DNA from: Apoderus coryli
Lineage: Eukaryota; Arthropoda; Insecta; Coleoptera; Attelabidae
Direction: 5' to 3'
NCBI GenBank assembly: GCA_911728435.2
Contig: OU452209.1
Coordinates: 17,032,869 to 17,096,868, forward strand
Length of the DNA stretch: 64,000 nt
Positions 37,141-50,879 of the stretch are shown piece after piece (position 1 is the stretch's first letter; each line of letters begins with the position of its first letter). The translations under genes and the position numbers were made by a program. A model generated the notes under the pieces. It saw nothing but the letters and a program-made list of their open reading frames with translations. It was not told the DNA's origin and ran no database searches.

Positions 37141-40100
37141 TACATTATATTGTTGTTATAACAACTACTAATAATAAGAATTACGTACAATTATTCAATA
37201 TTCCTGATATGGTAAAACATCCATTTTCTTTTGGAACAATAAATTATTTAATTATTAATTGAAATCACGTATATCCGTTTGATATTATAGGTACGTACGT
37301 ACAGACTTGGTATCAGATAAATTTTTCCAATGGAAAACAAGAAAAATTAAATCCTATCCACCTCAGTTTAAAAGTAGTACCTACGTTGAAAATATAGGAA
37401 AAAAATAATTAGCCTCAATTATTTATAACTAACCAATGCATTTATAATAGGTACCTAGATGTCCAGTAACTTTTACTTTAACTATAAATAACCTACTTTA
37501 TGTTAAAAATAATAATTGTTGTTACAAACAAAATATTTATTGTAAAAACGCTGTATGAATTCTCAATAGGTAGGTATATCTACTTGAAATAACCATGTAG
37601 CTTACTACCACCTACTTACTACTTATACACAAAGATATGCAATACATGGAAAATTAGCAAAATTTCGCAAAAATTAAAGGTAACTATTTACTTTTCAATC
37701 ACTTAGGTACCTATCTACTAAATATACACATTGTATGAGTTAACCACAAATTTAATATCAAGTGAATAGTATTATGTACCTATAAAAGTATTGGAAATCC
37801 ATTGAACAACTCAACTGAAATTTTTATGATAATAAGCTTTGCTTGTACGGGTTCGACTCATAATAAAATTATTGGACAAGTACAGAAAATCACAAAAATG
37901 CGTGACATATTTTTAAAACATTGGCAAACTCGACAGAAAAATCAGTAGCGACTGGATGATTTTTTATTGACTAAGAGAATTAAATGGTCTTATAATATTT
38001 AAACAATTGAAACATTTAAACGGGGAATACTATGACTAAATGTTCAAATGACAACAATAATTCATCTCCTAAAAAACATTTTTTGAACCCAACGCACGGG
38101 TTCCCAAAATCTCAATATGTAAGTAATATTGTTTAAAGGTAAAAACTAGTTATTTTGCTATGTGAAAGTGAAATTTAAAATAACAATTAAAACACAGTAA
38201 AAATAATAGTTGGCATACCTATAATGTGTCTGGTGTGTGCGTGTATGTATAAGTAGGTGCTTTTTCTAATAATTATTATACCTAGATGCGTTTCAAGTAT
38301 TTATTGCGTACCTATCTACTAATTGCTGTTATTAAAAGCAATTTAATAATATGTACTTATAAAAATATTACATAATTTAGCAAGCATTTTTTAAATATTT
38401 TATCTGCGTATCCAAATAGGCCCCATTTATTTTATTCCACCTTTTCCCTTCTATTCTAAATAATTTAATAAATAAGTACCCACTTTTCACGATTGTGTTG
38501 TGCCAGCACTGCTATCTCCTGAAATTGTTTTTTAGAATGTGATGACGATGTGATTTGTCAACGTCAGTAGCAAGGGTTGGGAGTGGGTGTAAAATTTTGT
38601 TTACATGGTGCAAAATTCTGATTTACACCCTAATTTTAATATTAAAATTCGTTATTTGCAAAGGAGGCCAACTTGACTGTTGACTGACCCCTTTTTTCGT
38701 AGATTTTTTGTATGAGTAACTATCATCAATATCAATAGGTAGGTACTGTTGTTATTTTCAAAATGGAAAAACCCCTACTTATAAATCAAGAGTAGGTATG
38801 TTGTATATTGCAAGAATCTATAATATGCATGTTGCAGATCACACTCTGGCATGTTAGTGGAATTTCGATATTTGCATTCTTTTTACATAAATAACAACAC
38901 ACATATGATTACGAATAATAAAACTGTACTTAACAATGCTTTTAACCAATTATTACTTATGTGAGGTGATGTAAATGCATGACATTATTTGGTTTGCCAT
39001 TGAAAACGCAACTGTAAAGTTTTTTCATAATACCTGGAGAAATATTAGGTAAGAAGGTAGGTATGTTATTTGAAAGAAAAATATGTATTTTTCAAACAAG
39101 TGTAGGTATGTACCTACCGTTAAGACAACATAACTGATATACTTATTTACCACAAACAGCCCTATTTAATAAAGTAGGAAGACAAATAGGTACATAATTT
39201 CCTATTATAAAACCAATTATTTCCTATAATATGTTCTTAGGTATTATTCCTTGATTCATTTTATTCGTTTTATTTTTTTCTGTCTAGTGACTATAATATA
39301 CTGCAGTGCTTAATTTGATTTCGCAGCTGTAGCAATAGGCCATCATTTGTTCAAATGTAATGCCCATCGCGTAGATTAAAGCATACGTATAAAACCATGT
39401 CTTAATTATAAATACACACAATAATATATCATACTACTTATGTACAAAGAATAATAATTATTACTAACTTCTCGATGTATAAACAAAGCATTAAAGTGTA
39501 TTCTCGCTCGAGAAGGGTTAGTAAACTTTAATTAATTTCAATTTAATAAAGAGTTCATCAGCATTGTTCACAAATTTTATTATATAAATACAGTTGGTTT
39601 CCTCAAATCACGAATAGCTTTCCATAAAACTTTTTAAAAAGTTCGAAAAGTTGAAACTCGATGCGAAAATTAGGTAGGCAGGTAGGTTCTTAGGTAGACT
39701 GATCAGAATTTCCCAATTTTGTTAATTCAAAATATAAGTACCTACCTATAAATATTTTATTCCAAAATGCATTTGAATTTATAGATGCCTACTTCCTATA
39801 TGTTGGGTGTAAAAGTAATGATAGGTTTCGACTCTGATCTATTAAAACCAACCACCCAAATTATTCTGATAACTTTCTCGATTTTGGTACCTAGGTATAC
39901 CTACCTGTACCACCAATGGGTATAATTTGTGCCAACACCTTCTAGATGCAGTAATAAAACGAAAATATGAATTAATATTCAATTCTTATTGGATATAGGT
40001 ACCTACATCACTGAGCGAGAGTTCATTTTTTAATGAGAACGAATAAGAAAACGGTGTTTGGTGTTGAATCATATTATTATAAACGTGATTTAACCGAAAT

Positions 40101-41796
40101 AGGTAAGTAGGTACTTAGGTATGTTTTATAGGGGATCCGGAATGAAAAAAATAAATACTTAGTATTTAGGTAATTATTACTAGCCTGCATTAACTTGTCC
40201 TAATAATTTATACATAGTTATACAATACCTACTCATTTGAATTACATATTAAAAATAATAGCGTGGATTTTTAATGGCCATTGTATTTTGTATTACCTAG
40301 GTAAGAAGTACCTACTTATTACATTTTGCCCTGAACTGTTTAAACAGTAGTTAATGTTTCTCTTGTTTTTTTCACACAATCAAGTACCTAGGTACTTACC
40401 TAGATTTTTTTAATAAATAATAATCCATAAAAACAACCATCAATGTTTAGCAAAAAATACAAGACAAATGATACGTAACAGAATACGTAGTAATACTCAG
40501 GATCATCTCATCAAAGACCTACCTATTAGTTCCTGAATACATAATTATAATACCTATTATCCTACTCAAAAAGTTTTAATACAGGAAAATAAACTTACCA
40601 ATATCCAATATTCCTTCCTAGGTATATGATCATCATTAAAATAATTAAGACATTAACCTATTACCTATCTAGGTACCTACAGCACATTACACTGACACTA
40701 ATATAGAAATTAATATGTTGTAGTATCTTCGAAGGTTGATTCGCATTTAATTTCTGTACATGTTGCAATTTTCCTTTAAATCACGCCACTATCGAATTTG
40801 TTATATTAATTTTGTAGATGTAAACTCCGTTTTGGTAATCAAACAATATTTAAAACTACCTACTTATAAGTTTACAATTAAATTTTTGCTTAATATGCAA
40901 ACTAAATAATTTGTTTAACACAATTTAGAACAAGTAGTAGGATATCCTTAGACAACACTACACTTGTATACAAATACCTACTAAAACTAAATAAGTATGT
41001 AAATCGTAACTATCCTGCTACCATACATACTACTATTTTAATTTTCAAATAAAAATATATAATTAATTGCTATATTATATAGGTATATACTTACATTTGA
41101 GTATTAATACTTATTTCTATTAAATCCACTCAACTTAATTCAAATCAACACCAAAAGAGCAGTAAACATACGCAAAATATAGAACACAGTTTAATCAAGT
41201 AGATCTACTTGGCGCGCTCAAATCTCAAATACATACTAGGTATTATACATTACGAATATACACTAAGCTGCACAATAATAATAGGAAACAGGAAACACTA
41301 GTTCAACCTAGTCTTGTTTAAACTGAAAACCATAGAATAATATTGTATCTGAAAACCTAATCGCGAAAATATAATTTACTTTACGTATGCACCAAATAAC
41401 AAGGACGTTGTTTGTTGATAATTGACGTTACTTTTTACTAAAACTACCTAACCTAAAACATAATCAACTTCTCTTTCGCCTTCTTCCTCCCCTAAGCTGG
41501 GACAAAAAAATATATTGCACTATTTTTAGTAATAAAAAATCACATAGGACAACAATTTATCAAATAATTTATTAATGATTTTAGTAGTTGTTATTTACAA
41601 TACCAGCAAAAATGTATATCAATTGCTTTGATTATAACTAATGTGCCAAGATTGTGATCTAAGGTGACATACCTATTTTATTATTAGTCTATAACAGAAT
41701 TTTTCGTTTTGTAACATAAACATTATTTTTCATTTATATTTACGGACACAAATTCATTTTATAATAATTTAAAGTTGTCAAATGCCAAATACCAAT

Positions 41797-41850
41797 AATA
41801 ATAATAGCATTTATTGTCCAACAGCAAAAACCAATTACAGGACAAATTAC
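41797..41850 (-). mobile_element. 3' tail of a LINE related to the one at 3190-5446
   Basis: The minus strand reads CTGTAATTGG...TTGGACAATAAATGCTATTATTATTATT. The plus-strand LINE at 5395-5446 ends TGTAATTGGG...TTAGACAATAAAGAATATTATTATT. Shared order, AATAAA and ATT-repeat tail indicate a short 5'-truncated copy of the same or a related family. Confidence 0.6.
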
Positions 41851-42044
41851 CTTGATGTATAAAATTAAGTATTTACCAACAAAAAAATAAGCATATTAGC
41901 AGAAAAAAAAAAAAGAAATACAACATTTTGATTTAACTACATATTAATAATAATATCAATCTTGAATATAGGTTAGAAAATAATAAATAAGAGAAAAAAT
42001 AAACCAACGCATAAAGTAAACCATATTAGAATAAAGGTTAGTGG

Positions 42045-42300
42045 ACGGTGCTCCCGGCCGAGTCGGTAGACTGCCTATGCCTAGTAGTTATTGACTACAT
42101 AGTCGTGGGTGCTGACATCTGCCAGTCGATGACCGTGATTCGGATTCCACGCTAAACTGTAGGTCCAAAAATTCTCACAATATATAATTAAGTAATGGCT
42201 AAATTACCCAGAGATATGAAGAGTCCATATCTCTGAAATTACCTAGTTGTAGAGGTCAATAATATAAAGAGAAAGACAGAGAGAGAGAATTGCCAAATAG
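42045..42300 (+). mobile_element. tRNA-derived SINE-like repeat
   Basis: The head contains an A-box-like sequence (GGCCGAGTCGGTAGACTGCC) and about 75 bp later a B-box-like GTGATTCGGATTCCACG, the internal Pol III promoter layout of tRNA-derived SINEs. A tRNA-unrelated body follows and ends near a purine-rich AAAGACAGAGAGAGAGAA tract. It does not fold as a real tRNA. The 3' boundary is uncertain. Confidence 0.6.
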
Positions 42301-43066
42301 GTTAGGTAAGGTACATTGTCTATGCCAAATACAAAGAAAATAATTTAAAAAAAATATTAAGGAACGGGACATTTCCCTCTGTTTCCCACGAATACTAAGA
42401 AACATTAACAATTTATACAACACAAAAATATGGAACTCATATTTCCAAAATATTTAATAGATATATGATCAAAATTAATATTACAACCTACATTTACATT
42501 TTTTGCTGCGATCATAAATTTGTTAAAAAAATAGTCTTAATTTCTATCTAAAATATACAAAATTCGAATAGGGAGTTTTTATGAAACTTACCTTTAATTC
42601 TTCCAAGGAATCTAAAAATATATAGGGTATCCCATTTCAAATTCTGGAGTTAATGTCGGTGCAGCACTTTTGACACCCTGTACTATTAAAACTCAAATAA
42701 TTTTAAAATGTCTTTAAAATCAATAACCTTTTGTATTAACATTTTTATTTCTAAAGTCAGTAGTTTATGAGAAATGGTACTGCCCCTATAATAAGGTGCC
42801 CACCCTGTACAATAAAACTGTACCTACCACCATGTTAGGTGCGTTTTTGGAATCTATAAAATTCGCATTTCACAGATGTCGCAATAGGTAAGGTCTTTCC
42901 ATTGAAATGAACAAAGGAATGGTACTTTCAGACTTTCAATAATGATGCTCAATTATTGCCGTGCTGGCCCTCTAAGATAATAAAATTATCAATCCTAACA
43001 TAATATTATTCTATTTCTACAGCTTAATTTAATTTAATTTTAAAACGAAATAATTATGTAATAATT

Positions 43067-45486
43067 TTAAAAATCTAAGTCGGGAAGAAACTGTTGCTGA
43101 GCAACTAATGACAGTTCCATATCGATTGGTTTTGTGTCGTCGTAAAGAGCGGGTGCCTCGCACAAAATTGAAATTGTTCCAAGGATTGACATGATGATAA
43201 ATATCCACAAGAAGAGTCTGTCGAGTACCATGGCAACAAAGCCCCAGTCTTGATCTTCCTAAAAAAGGTAGGTAGGTAAGTACCTAGTTAAACTACATTC
43301 AATTGATCAATTTATGGATATGAATAAAGATACTTACCGCATTAAATTGGTCCTGCCGTTGAATGTGATGCTGTATAAACATTACATTGTGTATGGCTTT
43401 TTCCAATTCGAACGGATACTTTTTTCTTGTACCTGAATCACTCTCATCCAACCCTGAGAATACAGACGGTAATCCATTGTAACCGAGTCGATTTGTAAGC
43501 GCCCCAGCAAAACTACGTAATCTACGAAGAAACAAGTCAAATCAAGCGTTGTTTGCTTACTAATTAGGAAGGTACATACCTGGTATTAGTTGCTGCCGAA
43601 TGTAGCCCATTACAGCCACTGCTACCGCGATTCCTGCTGGAGCCGGACGAACTAGTGCTCGACGATCGACTGGAAGGTATTGCAGCTATTTCTCGTTTTT
43701 TCAATGTTGAAAATCGACTTGATGGTATTTTTCTTGCCGCTAATTCCGTGAGCAAATCTTTGGGAACTCGCATGAGCAATAGTTTCGGTACGCTCTTAAT
43801 GAAAAAGCTCCGTACCCAAGGAGCCATTTTGTGCGTACTAGGTTTTCTGTGCACAGAGAAGGAAGTAAAGTTTAAAGTCTAATTAATTTAAAAAAAAATG
43901 CCTCTTTATTACCTGTCTACCTACCTGTAATGTACACTTAAAATGATGATAGTGATGACAACTGAAAATCCAACCATGACCATCGTAAAGAGAATGTATT
44001 TACCCAACAATGGTAGCGATAAAGATGTGGACGGTATGATTTCGGAGATGAGTAAAAAGAACATTGTTTGAGAGAGAAGAATGTTGATGCACAAAGCAAT
44101 TTTCTCACCGGAATCCGCTGGTAAATAAAACACTAAGACAGATAGATATGAAATGCCCACGCAGGGCACTATGAGGTTTACTGTGTAAAATAATGTCTTA
44201 CGACGTAGCGTTATGTTGAAAAATATGTCTGGATATGGTTCCGCACAACAGGGATAGTATTTTTCATGACGTTCGGCAGGAACACCCAAAATATCCCACT
44301 CAACGCTGGGATAGTATTCGCGTAAGTCAATACCAACTTCAACCTTGTCTTCGCCAATTTTCTGATTAATATGTTTTAAATCAATCTAAAATTAAGAATA
44401 AAAAGAAAACACCAAATCTACTAACTCAAAGTCGTTGATTAAATGAAAAATTACTTGGTTTCCGTCGTAGGTCCACGAACCAAACTTCATGAAACAAGTT
44501 TGTTGATCAAACGGGAAATACCTTACGTCAATTTCGCAGGAAGACTTGAAAATTGCTGGTGGTGTCCACAAAACTTTTCCAGTATGCCTCAAAACTGCTT
44601 TGGTCATTGTAGTAACAACATATTCACCGTCCGCACTAAAAACATATTTAAATGTATTTAGGTAGGTATTTCTAAAATTTTAAAGATATTCTATATATAG
44701 TTACTTATTATAAAGGACAATATCCGGTAACCAAATATGTTCTGACGGTACATATAGTTCTGTCACTCCGCCGTATTCCTGGGGATCCCACATAAATTTA
44801 TGATCTTGCCATTCCTTCCACCAGATAAAACGAGATTCATTAGGTATAGGTAAGTAGTTTTCAAAAATGGTAGGTAAGTAGGTATAAATGTATTGTGTAT
44901 TTGACTTACGTGTTCTAGCCATACATTTGTCGTTAGAATTTGATCTTTTAAATTCTGAAAATGAGACAGGTAGGTACCTATACTATATTAAGACTCTCAA
45001 TATCTCTAGTTTTTTTTTCTTTTTAAATACACCCCGAATCTAAACAACACCAAAAAAATTAATTTTAACGGATTCTGTGGTGAAACTTAAATCCGCTCTG
45101 AAAAGTTTCGGTGTTATTTAGTTACTTAATAGGTAAATACATATAAGTACCTATATAATAAATTACGTAGGCAAAGATTTATACAACTATAATGTATATA
45201 TTTTTGACGTGGGTAACGATCTCCAGGGTTGACATAAAAGTTATAGGGAGTATCCACCTATTATATTAAGACTTACCAACTCAATCAATTGCGACAGTCT
45301 CAATCCTAATTTCACCAACACTGTTTCGGTATTATTACTTACAGGCCGAATTAGCCTATTGTAATTACTTAATAAATCATCGTATAATCTTTTCGCGTCC
45401 GGATTACTGGATGCAATATCAATGTAACAAATTATTATAAATATCACACTCAAAATTACATTCAAATGCCATTTTATTAATCCCAT
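43067..45486 (-). CDS. Nicotinic acetylcholine receptor alpha subunit
   Basis: Ligand-gated cation channel subunit, complete, 549 residues. Exons in phase: 45277-45486, 44910-44954, 44705-44814, 44455-44635, 43925-44385, 43580-43846, 43338-43521, 43067-43258. The 45-bp and 110-bp exons are characteristic of nAChR genes. A signal peptide ([18 protein letters not shown]) precedes the start of the mature chain ([18 protein letters not shown]). The Cys-loop is C155-C169 ([15 protein letters not shown]). Vicinal C228-C229 (YYPCC) define an alpha subunit. TM1-TM3 are [40 protein letters not shown] and [21 protein letters not shown] Ser-rich cytoplasmic loop, the amphipathic segment ([19 protein letters not shown]) and TM4 ([17 protein letters not shown]) follow. 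Which insect alpha (1-4 or 8 group) was not resolved. Confidence 0.95.
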
Positions 45487-46461
45487 ATTATTGTGTTGCT
45501 GATTGAATTAACTTATCAATTTGAATATAAAATCATTAATTTGCCCGTACATTGCTACGTTTTTGTTTCATTGTAAGTAGATGGTTTATACTAGGATGTT
45601 CAACTTTCTCAAATGCTACAGCATACAGCATCTGGATTATACTCAACTGCAAATCGATATTTCGTTCGGGAAATGCGCAAACTAGCTATTCGCAAAATAA
45701 ACTTAAAAGTTTGTTTGTAAACCTAAAAACTAAATAATAATCATAACACTAGTAAAACTGTTATTTAAAATCCCGCATTTACCATATACCTACCTACCAA
45801 TGTCGAAATCTATCCCATATACCATACAAAATTAATGATTTCCCCGTTTCATAATTTAAGTGATTTGAAAATAAAAGCAATACTTGCAATCAAACATTTA
45901 ATTACCTACATATTAAAAATAAAGTCTCACAACAACTGTAGTTGTTTAGTTAGTGACTAACATAATATCCAGTAAAATCAAAAAATATTCCCAAACCTGA
46001 AGAAGAAATAATTCAAGCAAGCACTCTAACAACCCCCTAGTCCCTAAGTGTAATGACTGTGTAAAGGCCATGGGAAAATTGTTAGAATCCTAGCACAAGA
46101 CACACAATATTTCACAAACACAAGAGAAATGTATTAGGTTCATATTTAACATGATTTTCTATTAATAACTTTAAAATATTAATTCGAAATTATTATTATT
46201 AAAGCCCCACTTTTACAAACTTACCATGGGAATTGTTATTTCAAGATATTGTTGAAACCTCTATATTATGTGATATTTAGTGGCAAGCAGGAATAACGTC
46301 ATATGTACCCCAAAGTGCATCACAATAATCTCCACCTATTATATTTATCATGTTATGATATAATATTATAATAGTATAAGACATTAAAACACAAGTTGTA
46401 CGAGTTTCCTACATAATAACATTGTGTTTAGAAAGACAATGATACTACCCTTCATCTAGAA
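45487..46461. other. Upstream region of the nAChR gene
   Basis: AT-rich. The plus frame at 45552-45737 has no recognisable domain and is not called. The nAChR promoter presumably lies here; no clear core element was identified. Confidence 0.4.
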
Positions 46462-48422
46462 CAGGGGTTCCCAAAGTGGGCGATAACGCCCCCTTGTGGG
46501 CGCTGCAGGCCGAAAGGGGGGTGGTAAGAGACCCAGAAAAAAATTGTGGCGTTGTGTAGAGGCTTAGGGGGCGATTTGTAATTTTATCTAGCTAGGAAGA
46601 CTCTTAGACACCGACTGAGCTCTCGACTCTCGACTACAACTTGTGAACATCAACTAATATTAATTAAGATATTGCTCAAACTCGGTTCGATATTTCTCTC
46701 CGCGTAGTTCATATATCTGTACGGTTTGATTCAATAAATAAATGAAAAATCATGTCAATCGGTCGCTCCGTTTCGAAATGAAAGCTGGCTGAAAACGTTG
46801 AAGGATCACTGTGCAATCATCTGACGACTAGTCAATTGTCAATTCAGCTCGATGAGTCCACTTTACCAACTAATGAAGCATTGTTGCTGTCTTACGTGAG
46901 GTTTATTAAAGATGAGAAAATATGTGAAGAACTATTGTTTGCTAGAAATTTAAGAGACCGATACAAAAGGGTTTCGCCTTGTATTCAATACATTGGAAAA
47001 GTTTTGTGATGAGAAAGAGATTCCCTTGAAAAATATTATATCAGTTGTTGCCAGTAAAGGCTTCATAGCGTACTTAAAAAATAAAATTCCCGATGTCCTT
47101 GCTGTACATTGCGTTATTCATAGACAACAACAATAACATTTGGTTGCTAGAAACTTAAGTGAACGACTATTTCAATCACTGCAATATGTCATCAAAGCAG
47201 TCAATAAAATCCGTAACAGCTCTTTGAATGATAGATTATTTCATCAGCTTTGTGTTACTAATGACGAAGATTTCAACCGTTTGTTGCTTCATACTGAAGT
47301 TCGTTGGCTATCAAGAGGCCATTGTCTGACTCGATTTTACAACCTGTTTGACTCTGTGATACAGTTCTTGGAAACTAAAGATATACAGGATTGCGCAACA
47401 AGCTCATTACATCAAAGAATGATATAGCTTACATGACAGACCTGTATAAATTGTTCAACGACATGAATCTCCAACTGCAAGGCGATGAACTAAATTTAAT
47501 TAAAACAAAAAATGTCGTTGCTGCTTTCGCAGCCATACTGCTTCTGCACAAAAAGAATATGGGCAGACGTGAGTTTCACAATTTGTCGAATCTATCAGTA
47601 TCCTACAGAAACGACGACTGGTTTGCCGACTGCCAACATTTGGAAAAGCTCGACATAGACTTCACCGAACAATACCAGGATATTTTGAACTTGGAAATAC
47701 CAGACTGGGTGTTGGATCCGTTTTCAAATGTCAACACAGCAATGTCACCTCAGCTGAAAGAAGAACTTATAGAATTGACAACAAACGAGGAAATAAAAAT
47801 CAAGTTCAAAAATTGCTATCAAGAATTTTGGCTACAAAAACCGATACCGCAATTGTATCATGGATTGTGGTCAATCGTTCAACGATTCTTGATAGCATTC
47901 CCATCGTCATATTTGTGTGAACGTGGATTTAGTGCTGTCGCAACGCTGCTTATTAAAAAGACAAATCGTTTGCATGTTACCGAACGTGGCGACTTGCGGC
48001 TGTTCCTGAGTAAATTGGAACCTGATATCAACAAACTTATTAAACAGCATCACATTCATCCTTGACATTAGTTTTTATATAAGAATCGATTATGTTTGTT
48101 TTATTTTGAATAAAAGATACTCTGTCTGAATACTATAAAGTTGCGTTTCAATAATCATTCGCATTGGCAGGTATAGCCCGTAAGAGTTAACTTGAGACCT
48201 GAACGCCGTTGTGTACTACCAACAGGGCTCAAATTAACTCTTGTGGATTATAGTAAAAGTCTCGTTTAGAATGAATGTTTAATATCTGCTAATATAGCTC
48301 ACAATAATTAATTAATTTAATTTGAAGTTATAGTGGCTTTTAAGTAGGTGAAAAAAGGGGGGCGCTCAAAAATAATTTATTCTCAAAGTGGGCAGTAGAC
48401 AAAATAAGTTTGGGAACCCCTG
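46462..48422 (+). mobile_element. Decayed hAT transposon encoding a ZBED5/SCAND3-like transposase
   Basis: A 1961-bp element with terminal repeats CAGGGGTTCCCAAAGTGGGC and its inverted partner (GGGAACCCCTG at the right end). It is flanked by the exact 8-bp duplication ATCTAGAA (46454-46461 and 48423-48430). The transposase is readable in pieces: about 46800-47130 (N-terminal part with stops), 47140-47427 (LHTEVRWLSRGHCLTRFYNL) and 47391-48065. The last piece ends in the hAT dimerisation region (FPSSYLCERGFSAVATLLIK). Frame breaks near 46970, 47130 and 47395 make it a pseudogene, and the BED zinc finger is missing. Confidence 0.92.
47140..48065 (+). pseudogene. hAT transposase pseudogene (ZBED5/SCAND3-like), C-terminal two thirds
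   Basis: Two overlapping frames, 47140-47427 and 47391-48065, code consecutive parts of one transposase. The first holds NLSERLFQSLQYVIKAVNKI and TEVRWLSRGHC (RNaseH-like core). The second holds QFLIAF-type sequence and the C-terminal dimerisation motif ERGFSAVATLLIKKTNRL. A frameshift at about 47395 separates them, and the stop before 47140 cuts off the N-terminus. No purifying constraint is apparent. Confidence 0.88.
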
Positions 48423-48893
48423 ATCTAGAAGAATAAAATAGATTGGGTATTATTTACTTACCTACCTATGCATAAAGAGAAACAACCAGCTGCCTGTAAT
48501 ATGTATATAAAATATACGTATATATTTTTCTAATAAAAAAATACAGTAAATAAAATTATTTATAGATTCTTAACAAAATTGTAACACCTAATAAAAATGT
48601 AAAACTGATTAATACAATATGCCTAAAATACAAAAATATATAAGTAAGTAAGTAAGAATTCACTGATAAATATTTCCAAGACACAAAATTCATTCTCTAA
48701 ATATCAAAAATATCTTTCCAATACATCCATACAATACGTAGGTAGGTACCTGATGAGTTTTAATGAGATTTAAAAATATTAATTGGTAATTAGGTAGGTA
48801 GGTAGGTATAAATATATTAAAATACCTAAACGAGTTTTGTAAAAAAATAAATACTTTACATATTATGTACCTACTTAACAGAGATCTAATTAA

Positions 48894-50200
48894 TCAAATG
48901 CGCATTTTTGCACCGCCAAACAAAGAGGATGAACTACCTTTAATGTCAAACAGTTTTCTAACAAAATATACTTGAACCACCGTAGTGGCGATTATAACGA
49001 ATATTTGTATCAGAGACCATCGAATTACGTAGGAATTGTTATTTTTCAAGAGATTCAAATCCCATGCTTCTCTGCCTCTTGTGTGGTGCTGATACTGAAG
49101 CATCACGTTGATATCACGTTCCACACCAGTGATTGTCGACTGCAAACATACCCAAATGTAGATTAATTTTTAAATCAAGGGTGTCAAATTTTAATTATAA
49201 TAGCCGGATGGGTGATTTATAATATCGAAACCCACTTTATTCAGGGCAGCCACTCAACACAACTCTTTTGTAGTAGAAAAGTAGCATTAACATAAACTAG
49301 CACTAATGCTTTGGAATTTAGGCGTAAAAGTATTTTGTGATAGTTTATATGGCAGTAAAATATTTTTAAAGCCTTGGCATAGGTAGAAAAAATGAAGAAG
49401 AAATATTTTGTTTCGCGAAAGACTTTATTTGCTTCGTTTGTAATAGCTTATAAAAGAATATACTACGTATTGTATGTATCAAAACAAATACAAAATCTAA
49501 ACCTGTAAAAGTAAATTGACCTGGATTTGGTCAAACATAATTGTTACACTCTGGATTCTTGTAACATGTCAATTATGTAGTAAGTCCCTACTTAATTCAT
49601 TTAAATAAAAATGGTTTCAGAGATTGCTATGGGCTATGGCCCTAGTTTTACAAAAAGCTTACCTACCGTAAAATTATCCATATTGATATTTAATTCCTCA
49701 ACTTCTTTCGTATATTTCTCCCACATGTCGTACCGTACAACAGTCATATAAATGTTTACTAATTTCCCAGCAAATCGTGAAAATTGATTGTCAATACAAA
49801 CGGAATAATAACCTCCAAGGGACTGTTGATCCTGATATTCCCCAGTAGGTCGCCATTGATAAGGATGCACGATTTTACCAGAGGGGTGGCGAACAGCGAA
49901 CCCAGCCATTCCATCTCCACCTCTGACAACCTACAAAAAAAATAAGGCTATTATCATAGACTAAAAATATTAACAACAAATATAATTACTTATTACCTGA
50001 AAACTGACATAAAATGTGGCACCAGGATTCACATATTGAAAATAGCAGTCCTCTTTTCCTGGATCAATGTGTACCTTATAGTCCATAGCAACAGCCGGAA
50101 GATTTTCGTACCATGGAACTGCAGGTGATGTGCTTAAAAACTCATTGAACTGTAGACACAATATACAAAATAACAAAAATAAATAAACTGGTTGAACCAT
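48894..50200 (-). CDS. loj: p24/TMED cargo receptor, logjam type
   Basis: Type I membrane protein of the emp24/gp25L family, acting in COPI/COPII vesicle cargo selection between ER and Golgi. Three exons in phase: 49997-50200, 49667-49930, 48894-49139; 237 residues. An N-terminal signal peptide (VYLFLLFCILCLQF) leads into the GOLD domain with the paired cysteines of the fold (EDCYFQYV and YYSVCIDNQFSRF). A membrane-proximal coiled region and a single TM segment (IQIFVIIATTVVQVYFV) follow. The cytosolic tail (RKLFDIKGSSSSLFGGAKMRI) lacks a plain C-terminal KKxx. The wording of GGYYSVCIDNQFSRFAGKLV favours logjam over other p24 paralogues. It is divergent from the neighbouring hydrolase gene with 679 bp between start codons. 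Confidence 0.88.
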
Positions 50201-50879
50201 ATTTTCTATAACAATAATTCTAATACAACTTCCATATGTTTATCTGTATCTGTGTTTTTTTACATTTCTGTTATGTGCATTTCTGCTATTCTTTTCCTGG
50301 TAGTCAGTAGTCAGCAGTCAGTGGTCGGTGTCATAATTTATACTTTCTTCTTACGAAGTTACCAATCACATTAGTTGAACTGATATGATGTGAAGAGGTC
50401 ACAAAACATGTTTGTTGTAGAACATATTTGCCTGGCTCACTTTTATTGTTAGCTTATGATTGGAGCGGAACCTATAGCAAAGATTAATGTACATTAATCA
50501 TTGCCTATAGCTTTGTAAAGTAGACTGTGGCCTGTGGCTAAAGCGAATTTGAGTAAATACATCTTAAGTAAATTTTACATACCTTTTTTTAGTGTTTATG
50601 GCGTTTATTTGAAGATTTGTTACGAAATGTAAAAATACTGATTTACTAAGTACGTATAATAAACATACAATATAATATTATCCTACTTATATTTTATTGA
50701 ATTAAAGATCAGATAAGAATGGGTGAATATTCGTGTTATGCGAGATTTTAATTTACAAATACAAACATCTAGTTTATCTTAGTTCAACTGATATAAGACA
50801 TGATGCTTTGCGGACGTGCGATCAATTAAGATTTAAGGTGCGTGAACTTGCAACATGATGTTTAAAAAAACCTAATCAA

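Larger units (their letters stand above)
36141..43066. other. Large gene-free region between ephexin and the nAChR gene
   Basis: No protein-coding exon was recognised in about 6.9 kb. It may hold 5' untranslated exons of the ephexin long form, since a splice acceptor precedes 36140. Identified content: a Penelope-like repeat with a hammerhead (about 36435-37140), a LINE 3' end (41797-41850) and a tRNA-derived SINE-like unit (42045-42300). There are abundant TAGGTA/TACCTA words. A possible transposon scrap bounded by TAGGGT/ACCCTGTA lies near 42625-42810. Confidence 0.5.

Noticed and set aside
42045..42140. A true tRNA gene with A and B boxes
   Set aside because: Acceptor and anticodon stems do not pair and box spacing is too long; a SINE head is the better reading.
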